From Meandrina meandrites (Eukaryota > Cnidaria > Anthozoa > Scleractinia > Meandrinidae): 64,000 nt of DNA. The first letter of the stretch is position 1. Each line of letters opens with the position of its first letter. This document shows, one piece after another, positions 1-10,834 of the stretch. Location: positions 7,198,501 to 7,262,500 of the forward strand of contig OY855906.1 in assembly GCA_963693305.1 (NCBI GenBank), in the 5' to 3' direction. A program made the translations under genes and the position numbers. The notes below the pieces were generated by a model. The model did not search any database, was not told the origin of the DNA, and worked only from the letters and a program-made list of their open reading frames with translations.

Positions 1-960
1 GACAAATTAAATGAAGGGTTGAGAGATAAAAAAATTACAAGAAAACGGCCTTGTAGAGTTTTTGTTATAATCATGCTTTCCGATATTTCCTTTTTTCCTT
101 TCATTTAGAGTGAGTTAGAGAGACTAATTGCAGTTAGTTTAATATTACAACTAGATCAGGGAAACGCTCAGTCATGAACAAAAACAGCTCAAATTGTGTC
201 TTTTACTATCTTACATTAACACTAAAACCAAAATAGCCATTCTAACCTGCTACCAAACCCAAGAACCAATTGATCTGAACTTTAAACTGATACACTGAAT
301 ATAGTTTACATCATCATTATTACCATTGTGCCATCTCTGTGAACGTCAAGAATGTTTAGGTTGCAATGCTTACTGATTCCGAACCTCTCTCGTCATCTAA
401 GGAAGCCACAGCTGTTGTTTCCTTCAGCGCAGCATATTCGGTTTTCTTTTTTGCATTAATTATGTTTGAATTGGTATGTCGTATTCTATTCAAAATTATA
501 CAGACAAGATAGAGGATTACCAAATGAAAAGAGCACTACTTTTATGTCGAACGCTAAATGCTTTTTTAAGCAGAATCCATTGACTCTGTGATGGAAGCAA
601 TTACAATTCATAACCGATGTATATAATGTAACCCTAAACGACGTGGAGATCGGTGCCTGAACTTGTTTATTATTATCTAAAGAGCGGTTTTGAATGTCCT
701 ACAATGTGGGCTGCGAAGCTAATTTAAGAACAATACATCTAAGAAAAATACAACAATACATAGAACAATACATCTAAGAAAAAGGAAGCGTTAAGATAAG
801 CAGTAACAGTCACTATCCCGGCAGTAGAATTAGACTCCCGAAGCATGAGAACAGTTATTCTCAAAGGAAAACAAGGAAAGGACGATATGTATATTGCATT
901 CGTTGGGAAATTTATGCTAGGCTTCACTTTATCACTTTTGTTTGTGGGAAAAACTCCAAC
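1..960. other. gene-free stretch
   Basis: Read on both strands, this AT-rich stretch shows no splice-bounded coding segment, RNA gene or clear repeat. It lies downstream of the last supported exon of gene A, so 3' exons or 3' UTR of that gene could be here, but nothing resembles the fibronectin-like array. Confidence 0.4.
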
Positions 961-969
961 AGAGACACT

Positions 970-1062
970 TTAAGGGATAACACTGTCGATATTTTCAGGG
1001 ATAAGGGATAACTGTGCCCAGAGTTACAGGGATAAGGGATAACTGAACCCCCCCCCCCCCCC
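970..1062. repeat. short tandem motif array ending in a C-run
   Basis: The motif AGGGATAAGGGATAACTG occurs twice nearly intact plus one partial copy, and is followed by a run of C from about 1048. The text after the C-run (CTCTAACAGGGTATCATT) resembles the internal motif of the G-run elements at 42.5-43.6 kb, so this may be a fragment of that class of element. Confidence 0.5.
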
Positions 1063-1236
1063 CTCTAACAGGGTATCATTAGCCGAAACTTCTATGAAAG
1101 TAACATAAAAGAACCATTCAGTGTCAAACCACAAAGAAACCAACACTGGTACTCTTCTTAAACAAAACGAACCAACTCTGCTTTTCGACATTTGGCGAGA
1201 CAGGAGATTTCAAAATGGTTTAGCATGACTTTAGTA

Positions 1237-1470
1237 CTAGTTTTCCCCTTTTGAAATAGTCACAGAGTGATAAACATAAAAACGTATTGGATATTTAAGG
1301 CCGATGTTGTTCTCGAGACTCGTGTGCGTGCCAACTGATTTGTAGACCTCTGGAAGAGCTATGTGGTCGTTCCTAGAGTGCAGATCCTTAATGGACAACC
1401 AGGCTGCCAGAAAGAGACGCTCGTGAAAATTGGCCCCATATCCAGCCTTATTGACGGTATTAAAATCCAT
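1237..1470 (-). pseudogene. retroelement ORF tail, Penelope/GIY-YIG-like
   Basis: A 77-codon open frame contains the segment HERLFLAAWLSIKDLHSRND followed by HIALPEVYKSV. From memory, this pattern (RLFLEAW..., then N-DH-, then LPE-YK) is common at the C-terminal end of GIY-YIG-containing retroelement ORFs scattered through cnidarian genomes. No upstream reverse transcriptase is in frame, so this would be a dead fragment. The assignment rests on recall of the pattern, not on an alignment. Confidence 0.4.
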
Positions 1471-1931
1471 TTGATGATTTTTTTTTTCTAAAAAGAAATT
1501 GGTCTCGCAGGTTAAAAATCTGGCAGCCGTTGGCTGATGTGAACCTGCGTTACTAATTTACAATATTTACATCTAATTGTTTTCGTGGACGTGACAGGAG
1601 ACCGAACATCAAATCAACTGTTAACAGTTTTAAACAGTTTGTAGACGACTTTAACCCGTCGTTGTTTTAAGATGCGACCAATCTTTTCGGAAACATCTTG
1701 AACATAAAGAAGTACCGCGAGGCCAATAGTTTGTTAATCAGTTAATGGTTTAGACAGCGATCAGTCGCATTTGTTTATGAAGGATGATGGATAGTTGTTC
1801 TCGTGCAATACGGTCTTATGTTATCACCTGACTACAATTGCACATTTTTTAAGTGCCAGTGTTGTCAAGCCACAAGTCGGTAACATTGAAAACCGATCTT
1901 GACAATTTTTTTTCAGACCCAAGGGACCTAC

Positions 1932-2036
1932 CTGCGAAACTGTAAAGAATAAGAAATCTTCACGAGTTTCCCAATCATCCAAACTAAGCGACACGACAAG
2001 GCCCCCGTAGGCGAATATCGTGCGCACTACTGCTAC
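1932..2036 (-). other. possible isolated exon
   Basis: Minus-strand codons give an uninterrupted segment including RTIFAYGGLVVSLSLDDWE and ending TVSQ. They run into a good donor (CAG|GTAGGT at 1932/1931) and have AG dinucleotides just upstream. It could be a downstream exon of gene A, but the phase-0 end of exon 6 does not join cleanly to it and the sequence is not recognisably fibronectin-like. Treat as a candidate only. Confidence 0.2.
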
Positions 2037-3261
2037 TGCACAAGCGATATGTTATTTTAGCTCTTTGCTCCTAAAAAGCTATTTACAATGTCGCTCAAGG
2101 GTGTTCGCAACGAAGTGAAACTCAAGCGCTATCACAATTGCACAGTACTCTTTCGTGTATCTGTCCGAAACTTGTAAGTTAGCCTTCTAGGTAAGCATGG
2201 TGAATTGCGTTATCACTGCAAACGGTAACGCCCAGAGGCACTCTCGTTTTTGTGGGCTATATAGACCTGTACAGCCTGATGTGCCGCGGCATAAGGTTAA
2301 GTAAGGTTCTCAGTCCTTTAGAAAAGGATCCCCTTTGCTCCTTTTGGGAGTGCAATCCTGGTTTGATCCTTAAATTAAACGAATACAAAATCGTGCACTT
2401 CTTAATATATGATTTAAAATATAATAGCTTAGTCCAGCCCCGCTTTGACTGTTGTATTGGTGTATGGAGCAAGTCATCAAAGCGAATCGACTTTTTAATG
2501 GTCAGGAAACGAAACACCGTATTTGGTTTCAACTTACCGAAACAAGGAAAAACAAGCTGCCATTTGTAGAATTTCAATGCGTTTTCCCTTGTCGTTAGGC
2601 GCAAAATATTCATCAACGAAGCATCAAAGTGTCAGGCAACAAGACTGTCAAGACTCGGACTGGAATGTGAAGTGTGTCACGCAATACTTAATCCGTGAAA
2701 ATAGCCAAGAATTCGTTCGAACTTATTTCTCAATATCGCATTGTGCCGCAGATTTTATTTCATAATTCAACAGACAAGGTCTTAATCTAAAACTAGAATG
2801 GCAATTTAGGCCTGGTCTATTTGCCACAAGTGAAAAATAAGGCAAGGTTTAGGACCATATTTTCGCGATGTTCGCATAAATTACTGAAGGTGTTCTATAA
2901 ATATTGTAGTTGTCTTCCGATTTTGAACAAGAAAGTAACCAAATGACATGTCAGCAGTAAGAACTGATAAACATTGACTGAATGTGTACAAATTTTGGGG
3001 GTTTTATCGGCGCGAAGTATTTTTAACGAACGTTTAATATCCTGTGTTAGAACTCGTGAAAAATGGCCGTTTCATCACTTCTTGACACTGGTAATCGATA
3101 AATGCTCCAAAGTGGAGAGAAACAAACTTTCTGATCATTTTAACTGCATTTTAGTAGTAAGGATAGATAGGACTACCTGTGACAGAAATATGAAGGAAAA
3201 CTATTTTGGAGTCCAAAATCGAGTGGAACGGTTTAAGGGAGACAGCCTCTTAATCACTTAC
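2037..3261. other. no convincing gene; downstream side of gene A
   Basis: Beyond the exon 6 donor the minus strand must contain intron and perhaps further exons of gene A. Overlapping open frames of 80-174 codons exist on both strands around 2250-3500. None has a family signature, and the plus-strand one overlaps exon 6 antisense. I see no recognisable repeat. Confidence 0.4.
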
Positions 3262-3453
3262 CGTTACCGCAGGGCGGTGCAACATGGCTTTAACAACGGG
3301 TGCGTCCATGATGACAACCACGAAATCGGCGACGCTGTAGACACTGTGCAACTTGTTGATACTTCCCTGAGCACGAACACCAACTATGTACCGCCCCGGC
3401 GAAACCATGCTCAAAGTTTCAGATGTGGATATCAATTTCGGTTTATCTGTTTG
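3262..3453 (-). CDS. gene A exon 6: fibronectin-like segment
   Basis: A 192-bp phase-0 exon begins after a pyrimidine-rich acceptor (TTTCTTTTTAG|CAAACAG) and ends at a consensus donor (ACG|GTAAGT). It encodes residues 3540-3603 of the gene A product. The motif SMVSPGRYIVGVRAQGS is the second half of the fibronectin-like unit started at the end of exon 5 (strand, then Y-V-VRA-G). The donor shows the gene continues towards position 1, so the C terminus is missing here. Confidence 0.75.
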
Positions 3454-3948
3454 CTAAAAAGAAATTCAAAAAGTGTCAATAGAACTCTTCCCATATAGCT
3501 CGTTTTATTTATATAAACGGAAAACTCTCTTTTGCCAAAACGTTTTCAATACGAATTTTTTAGAGCATTAAATTCTAGTAATTCTAGAGCAATATAAATG
3601 TGACGATGTTGTCAGCAAATTAGTTTAATTAGTTTAAAACTGCTGCTGCGTAAACGTCGTGGATACCAGGCACAACGTTGGGACTTAAATCAGAAATAAA
3701 GACAGTGCAACATGCCAAAGGCTGCTCTCAAATTGAGATGTTGAAAACGGTGAATTGTTGGGATTCTATGCAGAAATATAAAAATAAAAGGCCTTTGAGA
3801 AGTGGACTTGTTTCGTGCTGCCATGATTTAAACTTCTCAAAGCGAAACAAAATGATTCGAAAAGTTTTTATACTGGCGTATCTTTTGCAAACTACTATAA
3901 AATGAGAGGGAAATATCGATTAAAATGCAAAAAGTGAGTCCTGCTTAC
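3454..3948 (-). other. gene A intron 5
   Basis: A 495-bp intron bounded by ATG|GTAAGC and TTTTTAG|CAA. It is AT-rich, with no feature seen inside. Confidence 0.7.
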
Positions 3949-6900
3949 CATGCTGGCGACGTTAACTTTATCTCCAGACTCCAACATTTTCCAAACGTTC
4001 AGTTGGAACGTGGTAACCACATCTCCTTTCCAAGTTATATTCCCGGTTTCGTCTTCTTCGTGCAAAGCCTCTCCTTTCCAGGTAGCATTCACCTTTTCGT
4101 CTTCTACTTGCAAAAGGTCAACGTCGGTGGGGGAGTTCTCGCAAACGAGTGTCTCGCTTGAATATCCAACGGCATGACGTGTTATGACTGTCCCTGGACT
4201 TCCAGACGGTTGAACTTTTGCGATAAACTTGTCAGTTTTCTCAATGCTTACGCTGTCCATGTTGACATTGGAAGAAAGAACGCCGCTGAGAACGTCGTCT
4301 GAAAATGGAATCAAGGTAATACCCTCTCTCTTTTGAAGGATTTCTACCGAATAGCTGAGTGCCAGGTTAACTTTAGTCCAGCTTATCTTCAAAGTTGAGC
4401 TGGCAGGATCAAAAGACAAATGAATCGGTACAGCTGGTTTTAACCAAGCTACTTCGTCCACGGAAATGGAATACCGACTTGGAAGAGAAGTCTCCCCTCG
4501 TCTTTTAATCATCTGTGCGACACCACTGTGTTTACCATCCAAGGAAGCAATCAGCACACTGTCGTCAAATTTTGCTACTACAGGCCTACCGACATCACCA
4601 GAACTGACGGCCACTTCTTTAAATCCCATTAACGCCCCTTGGATATTTGTTTTCTGCTTGCTCAGTTTATCTGCATTGACCACTCCGAGTTTGAGGGAAA
4701 TAACATCTTTTACAGAAGAGCATTGTACAACCATATGTCGAGTTCCGTTGTCATAAGTTATTTGGACGTCCTCTGGAGAAGGACAAGACGGAATAGTCGT
4801 CTTAGATTTCCTGGTGGCTCCTCCAATGTTGACTTCATCTCCTTGGACCGTCACGACTGTTTCGTAAAGACCATTAGAGTCCAGTGATAGTGAATCCACT
4901 TCCATCTCCTTCTGCATGTCTTTTCCAGGGAGACCTAAATCACGGGTAACGCTCATTTCTGAAGCTGTGCTTCCTGTTTTCTTGTTGTAAACTCTGATGT
5001 GGTAACCGGATGCTGATTGGACACATTTCCAGGTGACGGTCAAGATAGAATCGTTCAATTCTTGTGTTACAGATTTTGGTGGATCTAGCAATTTCACTTT
5101 GTTTGACTGTTTAATCTCACAAGGCAAGAACTGTCGATCACCAGTGTTCTGAACGAAAGCTTGGTAAATGGCACCTTGAAGTTTTTCATCAGCGGTGAGA
5201 GGAATTTCCAACGACGTTTGGTGGACTGAATCTTTTTCAGTGTCCCGTTTCACAATAAATTGTTGAGTGCTGATTGTCCTCCCTTTGTGAAAGGTATCCT
5301 CCAATTTTGCAACAAAGTGGCCTGGTCTTGAAGAGATGAGGATCATCAATGTGCTGGTTTCGATGCTGTACTTTAAGGCAACGCTTATTGGCGCATCGCC
5401 ACATTGGAACGCATTGGGACTCTCGCAAGATGGACTGTTGATCCAGTTTGCATTCCCTTGAGCCGTCACTCGTGACTTGAACCGACCGCCACTCTCAAGA
5501 ATCATGCTTTCGACGTCAAACGAGTAAGTGACTGACGAGGACCAATCGACACTGCCCGTTGCCATTGGATAAACATATTTTCCTGGGATATTCGTAGGCT
5601 TAGCCTCGTTGAAAACTTCAATCAGGTGAGCAGATGCAAGAGGAACGGGTTTGAAAGTCACTTTAATCTTTCTCTCTTCAAAGAGATATTCTTGACTAAC
5701 AGAGACTGGGCTTTGCAATTGGGCAAACTTATTATCTGCTGTAGATGGCAAACCAGGAAGGTGGAGCGCGTCCGAACCTTCAGCGGCCACTTTGACTACG
5801 TACTTTACTCCACTCTCTAGTTGTATGTCGCCCATATCAAACACCACCTTGTTTTGGTCTTCAGTAGAAGTTAGGTTTCCGACAACCCTCGATATGTTTG
5901 ATTCTTCTGTAATGATAACTTTGTACTTGGTTGCTCCAGGGACAGACACCCAGGACACGGCTAGTTGATTGCTCTTTGGGTCGTACGTTGGTGTAATGCC
6001 ATTAACGTGAGGCAGAAAAGACAGGATGTCGTTGCTGCTGGTAAAGGCACTGGCCAACGTTCCTTCCACTCCGAGGGAACATATACGAATGCGATAAGGA
6101 GATTTGGTTTTGTCAGATATCTCACTGAGGGGAATTATAAGATTAGACTCCAAGCTGTCGTCTGTTGACTTTGCAATGCCCTTTGAAAAGACGACTTCGT
6201 TCGTCTCGACTGAATGCATCTCACAGTAGAAACTTGAGATTTTTTGAGCTTCCTTGACTTTCCATTTCACAGACAATTGTTGTGACTGTGGCTCGTAAGA
6301 GAGACGCATGTCAGATGGGGTCGCCACAAGGTAGAGATCATTTGAATACTTGAATTCGTTTAGTTTTTCTTCTTCACCTCGGGCGCAAACGCGAACTCTA
6401 GTCTTCCCGGGAACACCAGAAGTAAGTTCGTCAGCGCGAAACACGTGACGTACATTTTTGTCTTGAGAAGGACGCTTGACGATAGCACTGCCGATGACTT
6501 TGTCATCATGGGTGAGGACTTCAGCTTTGTAATCCACTGCATATTCAACTTGAGAGAATGTCACATGGACCTCCCGTCCCTCCTGCTTGGACTCGACTTC
6601 AAGTTTGGACGGCGCACGAAGTAGAGGTGTTGTACTTTTTGATAATGATTGCTCTCTTCCTTCAAAGGTCACATTACGGTGTTCGAAGCTTGAATGGACG
6701 TATGCGGTGAATTCTTTGGTATTGTACTTTATTTCGTCACCCTTGAAACTCACTTTGTTGTTTTCTGTTGCTGCTGTCAAAAGAACTGTCTCCACACCCC
6801 CCAGGTCAGTTCGTGTAAGTCTCACACTGTACTTGACGTTTTCTTCCAATGCTTTCCAGCTAACCTCAACCTCATCGGGCTTTAGTAAGGCAATTGAAAG

Positions 6901-7141
6901 GTTTAATATCACTAGGCGATCTTCCACAAGTTTTCTAGCTTCCTCTCCTTTTCTTTCGGCTTCTTTGCGTCGTTCCTCAGCTTCCTTTTGCTCTTTGGAC
7001 TTTCCAGTGAAAAAGCTGATTATTCCTGCTATGAAAGATATGATAGCTACGAGAGCTCCAACCACCACACCAACCTGACTTAAAACCGACACAGCACCAG
7101 CTGCAAGTTCCGCTATGCTTCCAGCTACCTTTCCCGCGGTC
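3949..7141 (-). CDS. gene A exon 5: membrane segment, charged helix and fibronectin-like array
   Basis: A 3193-bp exon running from acceptor TCATAAAAG|GACC to donor ATG|GTAAGC. It encodes residues 2475-3539. It opens with a hydrophobic segment (about 2498-2519, GVVVGALVAIISFIAGIISF). A highly charged stretch rich in E, K and R follows, likely a helix or coiled coil of about 40 residues. Then come roughly ten beta-sandwich units of 90-110 residues in fibronectin-III style. Their B-C strand signatures include VEVSWKALEENVKYSVRL, QLAVSWVSVPGATKYKV, ILTVTWKCVQSASGYHIRV and LKISWTKVNLALSYSVEI. Such units usually mediate protein binding. The frame is fully open. Gene B exon 5 is a clear paralogue, with an extra Lys/Asp-rich insert between the second and third units. 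Which side of the membrane each half occupies is not settled, because no N-terminal signal peptide is visible. Confidence 0.9.
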
Positions 7142-7730
7142 CTTTTATGAGAAAGAAAACAGTTTGTTACTTTAACGGCTTCGAGAAATCTTTAACTAGT
7201 GTGGACGAGGTATACTAACAGGTGCCGCGTATGGTAGTTTAAATGGTAGCAATGGAAAGCAAAAGGACGTGCTTTAATGTGTTTGCTTGATTTATTTGAG
7301 GAAATAAGAAGTACCAAGAAGTACCGGTACTCTCTAGGTTTGAATATTAATGTATTGGACAGGATGAAGTTAGAATTTACAAGTAAGGGAGTGTAAGAGT
7401 AGTGAGACCAATATGGTAAAAAATCATATTAAAAAGATTATAGTAAACGGCGAACGCCTAAATTTCTTAATGTTCCAAAGAAATAGATTAATCAGGGCCG
7501 TAGCTAGCAACAGACAAAACGAGGCACTTGTCTCGGTCAAAATCATTATTTGTGTTCCTGTAAAAAGTTAACATTAATAAAATGTTTCACTTAAACATAG
7601 CATTTCCAAGCTTCTAGACCTCGAAATTAATTTGCCCCCCACCCCCAAGCTTTGGCGCATCGCAATGTACCTCGATCATCAGAAAAGTCTCGCTACCGGC
7701 GTTTAAATTACAAACTAAAACTAAACTTAC
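7142..7730 (-). other. gene A intron 4
   Basis: A 589-bp intron (donor GC|GTAAGT, phase 2, matching AA|GTAAGT in gene B). A short C-rich run lies near 7635. No gene or recognisable repeat was seen. Confidence 0.75.
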
Positions 7731-10549
7731 GCAGTTAACTCCTCAAAGGATGTTTCTAAAGCTGATTCGGAGCTAGCGGCTTCTCCTTCCATGCTTTCTA
7801 ACTCACTTGCAGCCTGGTTGGTTACATTTGGACTGTGTGCACCTCGACAGATTAGGCCAGAGAGGACTTTCCTTGAAAGTTTAATGCTACCAAGCGCCGC
7901 CATGAACTTTGTGAGCTCTTTAGGCTGAGTAAAGACCTGTTTCGCCAGCTCTAGTGAATTCTTTCCAATCTCACTGATTAAAAACCCAGGTAAATCAGAC
8001 AGTCGGAACTGTCTTGAGGGTTTCGTAATCGCTACAACCATCTCAGGGAAATCGACTATTACAGAAGGCTCGTCCGTCGCGATCATGATGTCAAGCTTTC
8101 CCTGCAGCCGTAATACAAGCCATGCATCTGGGTTGCCTGAATTATTAGTTGGAACCTGTTTTACATTGAGCCTGCACTTGGTCTTGATGACTTTGTCGAA
8201 GGCAAGTCCAACCAGTTTCTCGCACGTGCTATCGATCATTTGGCTAAGCTCCTCAAATGCTTTGGCGAAATTGATGACTTCCTGTAGATAAAGAACTACT
8301 GGCCACTTTCGTATCTTGAACCCGCTTTCCTTACTCCATTCAAACTCGATAGAAGGGTTACTGGTGCCAAGGAGTTCCCCATCATAAGTTAAACTTCCGA
8401 GGAAACATTTCTCTATAACATCATAGCCAACTGAACAGGAGCCTATTTTCTCTTGAAGGAGTTTAACGCCAGTGGACAGTTCAAATTTTGTTTTATCGTC
8501 ATAGCTTGAGATTTCGATTTCTGGGCCTTTGTCTTCTTCAAAACGTTTGTCAGTCAGGGTTGCAACGACCAGGTCAATTTCAAACTTGGTGTATCCTTTG
8601 ACGGCCATTCCTCTTTTGTCAACAGACACTTCCACACCGAACGCGTTGCCAAAGATCTGTATTTCGGTTCGACCGTGGAAGCCTTCCTTGAACGTCCTCC
8701 CGTCTACTTCAACGTTAGCTTTCGCACAATAGATTTCGCCTTCTTTAAAGCTGATATCCAGATATCCCGAAGGCCATTTCTCATTAAACAATGTGACGAA
8801 AATGTCATCGATACTTAGTGGGTGGTTAAAATCAAGGGAAATCGATGCTACCATTGGTTTGCCTTCTTGAAAGAGGATTGCTCCACTCAACGTTGTCACA
8901 GGCTGTTTCTCGCTGCTCGACGCGGATTTTACGAAGTTGACCGTGCCATGTATACCACAAGATGGAACAACAGAATGATGTTTATCTTGATCGAAGTTCC
9001 AACTCAGCTGAAGTTTTGGATCTTCAATTGAAATTCCAAACATTCCAAATGGCTCTGGTATCGTTTCTGAACTCCCCCCAACTGTCATGGAAAAATCCGC
9101 CTTTAATTCTGAGATTTCTAAACTTCCACGGAAGAGGATTGGGTGAGAATCATCAGTCAACGTCAAGGACATGTTCCCATTCAAGGTAAACGCCTTGCCT
9201 TTCGAGGGCTGGTAGGTGAAGGTAATCTCATCAAACGTCAGGTTTCCACCAAAGAGCTTCATCTCTTTAATCTGAGCCATGAACACTGTGTCGATAGCGT
9301 TTTCAGCCATGCGGGCAAACAGCACGATATCTGCGAATTTTTCTCCTCTTTGAATATGAGATACGTTTGATAAAAGTTGGGATACTTCTCCAGAAAAGGT
9401 AACCTTGGCAAAGGCTGTCAGTCCACGACCCACTTCCACTTTTGAGATGGATTCGATGTCTAGGTCAGTGAGTGGCGTATTGAGCTCCTGCTGTTTGTGT
9501 TTAACTCTTTGAAGCTTGGAAAAGTCGTGACGGATTTCTTCGACTGTTAAATGTTCCATCGAAATCACCGACAAGTTGGCCTGCTGTACTGAGAGAATCT
9601 CATCAACAACGCTGAGACTTTTGTTGAGTGAGGAAAATCTGAACTCACTTCCGAGGTAAAGACCGAAGAGAAACCCATACTCAGTGGAGTTCTCGTTTCC
9701 GTCTGTTTTCTTGACCATCAGCAATCCTGTGCCGAATGCTACTACATTTCCATAGAAAAAGAGTGTTTTGCTGGAAAAATTTATAAGCAAGGATGCACTG
9801 TTAAACTTGGGAGAACGTACAGAGGATTCGGTTTTTCCAGGAACGAGTTCGTTCCAGGATTTAGAAGAATCTGAACCAACGGCAAACTTCTGAGTCATAA
9901 GATCAAGGTGGATTTTTTCAGGCTCATGCACAGTTCCAAATGCAAGTGTTTCTCCATTGCTATCATGGTAGACTTCTACAGCCAAAACAATAGTTTCTAC
10001 TAGAAGTACCTTCCCAGTGAGGCATACGAAACCAGTCCACGCGTCCAACATCCGGTCTCTTTTAAAACTCAACTTGCCGCCAAGGTTTTCAACTGTGATG
10101 GTACTGAAACCTGCATCAATGGACCAGTTGGTATGCGACTCGCCCTCCAGTTGAAGGGAAGTGGTTTCTTCACTGCTTTCGAGCTTGAGCAGAAACGAGG
10201 TTAATGACACATTCTTTGGGAGACTGAAGGGTACTTCTGGAGAAAGTTGCTCCGCTGCCTGTTCAAAGTCGATGTTGTCTGCATCTTGTAAATGACCTTT
10301 CATGACCAATCCTCGTGCAGTGTCCTTCCTGAGTTTGACATCCAAGCGAACCTTCGCAATGATGAAAACTCCTGCAATGAAAGTTTCCGTTTGGACAGAG
10401 TCGCCTGTTTCGTCGAAGTGGTATTCCAGTCTTGCTTCATGAACTTGAATAACGGGCTTCTCAAGGATTTTCAACGTTCCTGTCGTCTTGACGACCACAT
10501 CTGCCTTCCGAATCCGAAATGGCGAGACTTCAAATTGAAGAAGCGCTTC
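7731..10549 (-). CDS. gene A exon 4: beta-rich repeat region
   Basis: A 2819-bp exon, acceptor CAATTAG|GAAGCGC, donor GC|GTAAGT, phase 0 in and 2 out. It encodes residues 1536-2475. The text alternates short helices with many amphipathic strands, for example FIAGVFIIAKVRLDVKLRK, ASLLINFSSKTLFFYG and GKAFTLNGNMSLTLTDD. No catalytic motif, cysteine cluster or membrane segment is visible. It ends in an acidic, Ser/Glu-rich tail. The start was set by homology: gene B exon 4 begins with the same EALLQFEVSP after its own acceptor. I do not recognise a named family with certainty. The style recalls the large beta-rich domains of uncharacterised fungal and bacterial proteins (DUF6603 is one candidate to test). 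Confidence 0.88.
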
Positions 10550-10834
10550 CTAATTGAAAAGGAAAAATGGAACTTGCCATTAGAAAATCCAGTGCATAAG
10601 AGCATAAGGTATAAAAATACAAAATAGACACCTATTTGAAGCTACTTGTGTACCATTATACAAAAGATATAGTATGACATACGCTAGACGCTTGAGTTTA
10701 TTTCTTTGACATCGGCTATACCTTCGGCACTTACTTACCAAAATTGTTTTTGCTCGGAAACTTCATGCAATAAGTTGATTGATGCATAGTTTGTACATAG
10801 AAATCAACATTCGCAAATTAAATAGTACTCTTAC
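10550..10834 (-). other. gene A intron 3
   Basis: A 285-bp intron between GAG|GTAAGA and CAATTAG|GAAG. Nothing is seen inside. It corresponds to the 236-bp intron of gene B. Confidence 0.8.

Noticed and set aside
2257..2616. A 119-codon minus-strand frame downstream of gene A exon 6, considered as exon 7.
   Set aside because: Composition and pattern differ from the fibronectin-like array, the opposite strand is also open, and no acceptor in the right phase was seen.
6587..7078. A 163-codon plus-strand frame antisense to gene A exon 5, and many similar antisense frames at 4-15 kb and 55-62 kb.
   Set aside because: They are shadows of long, conserved coding exons on the opposite strand; only the sense frames are shared between the two paralogues.
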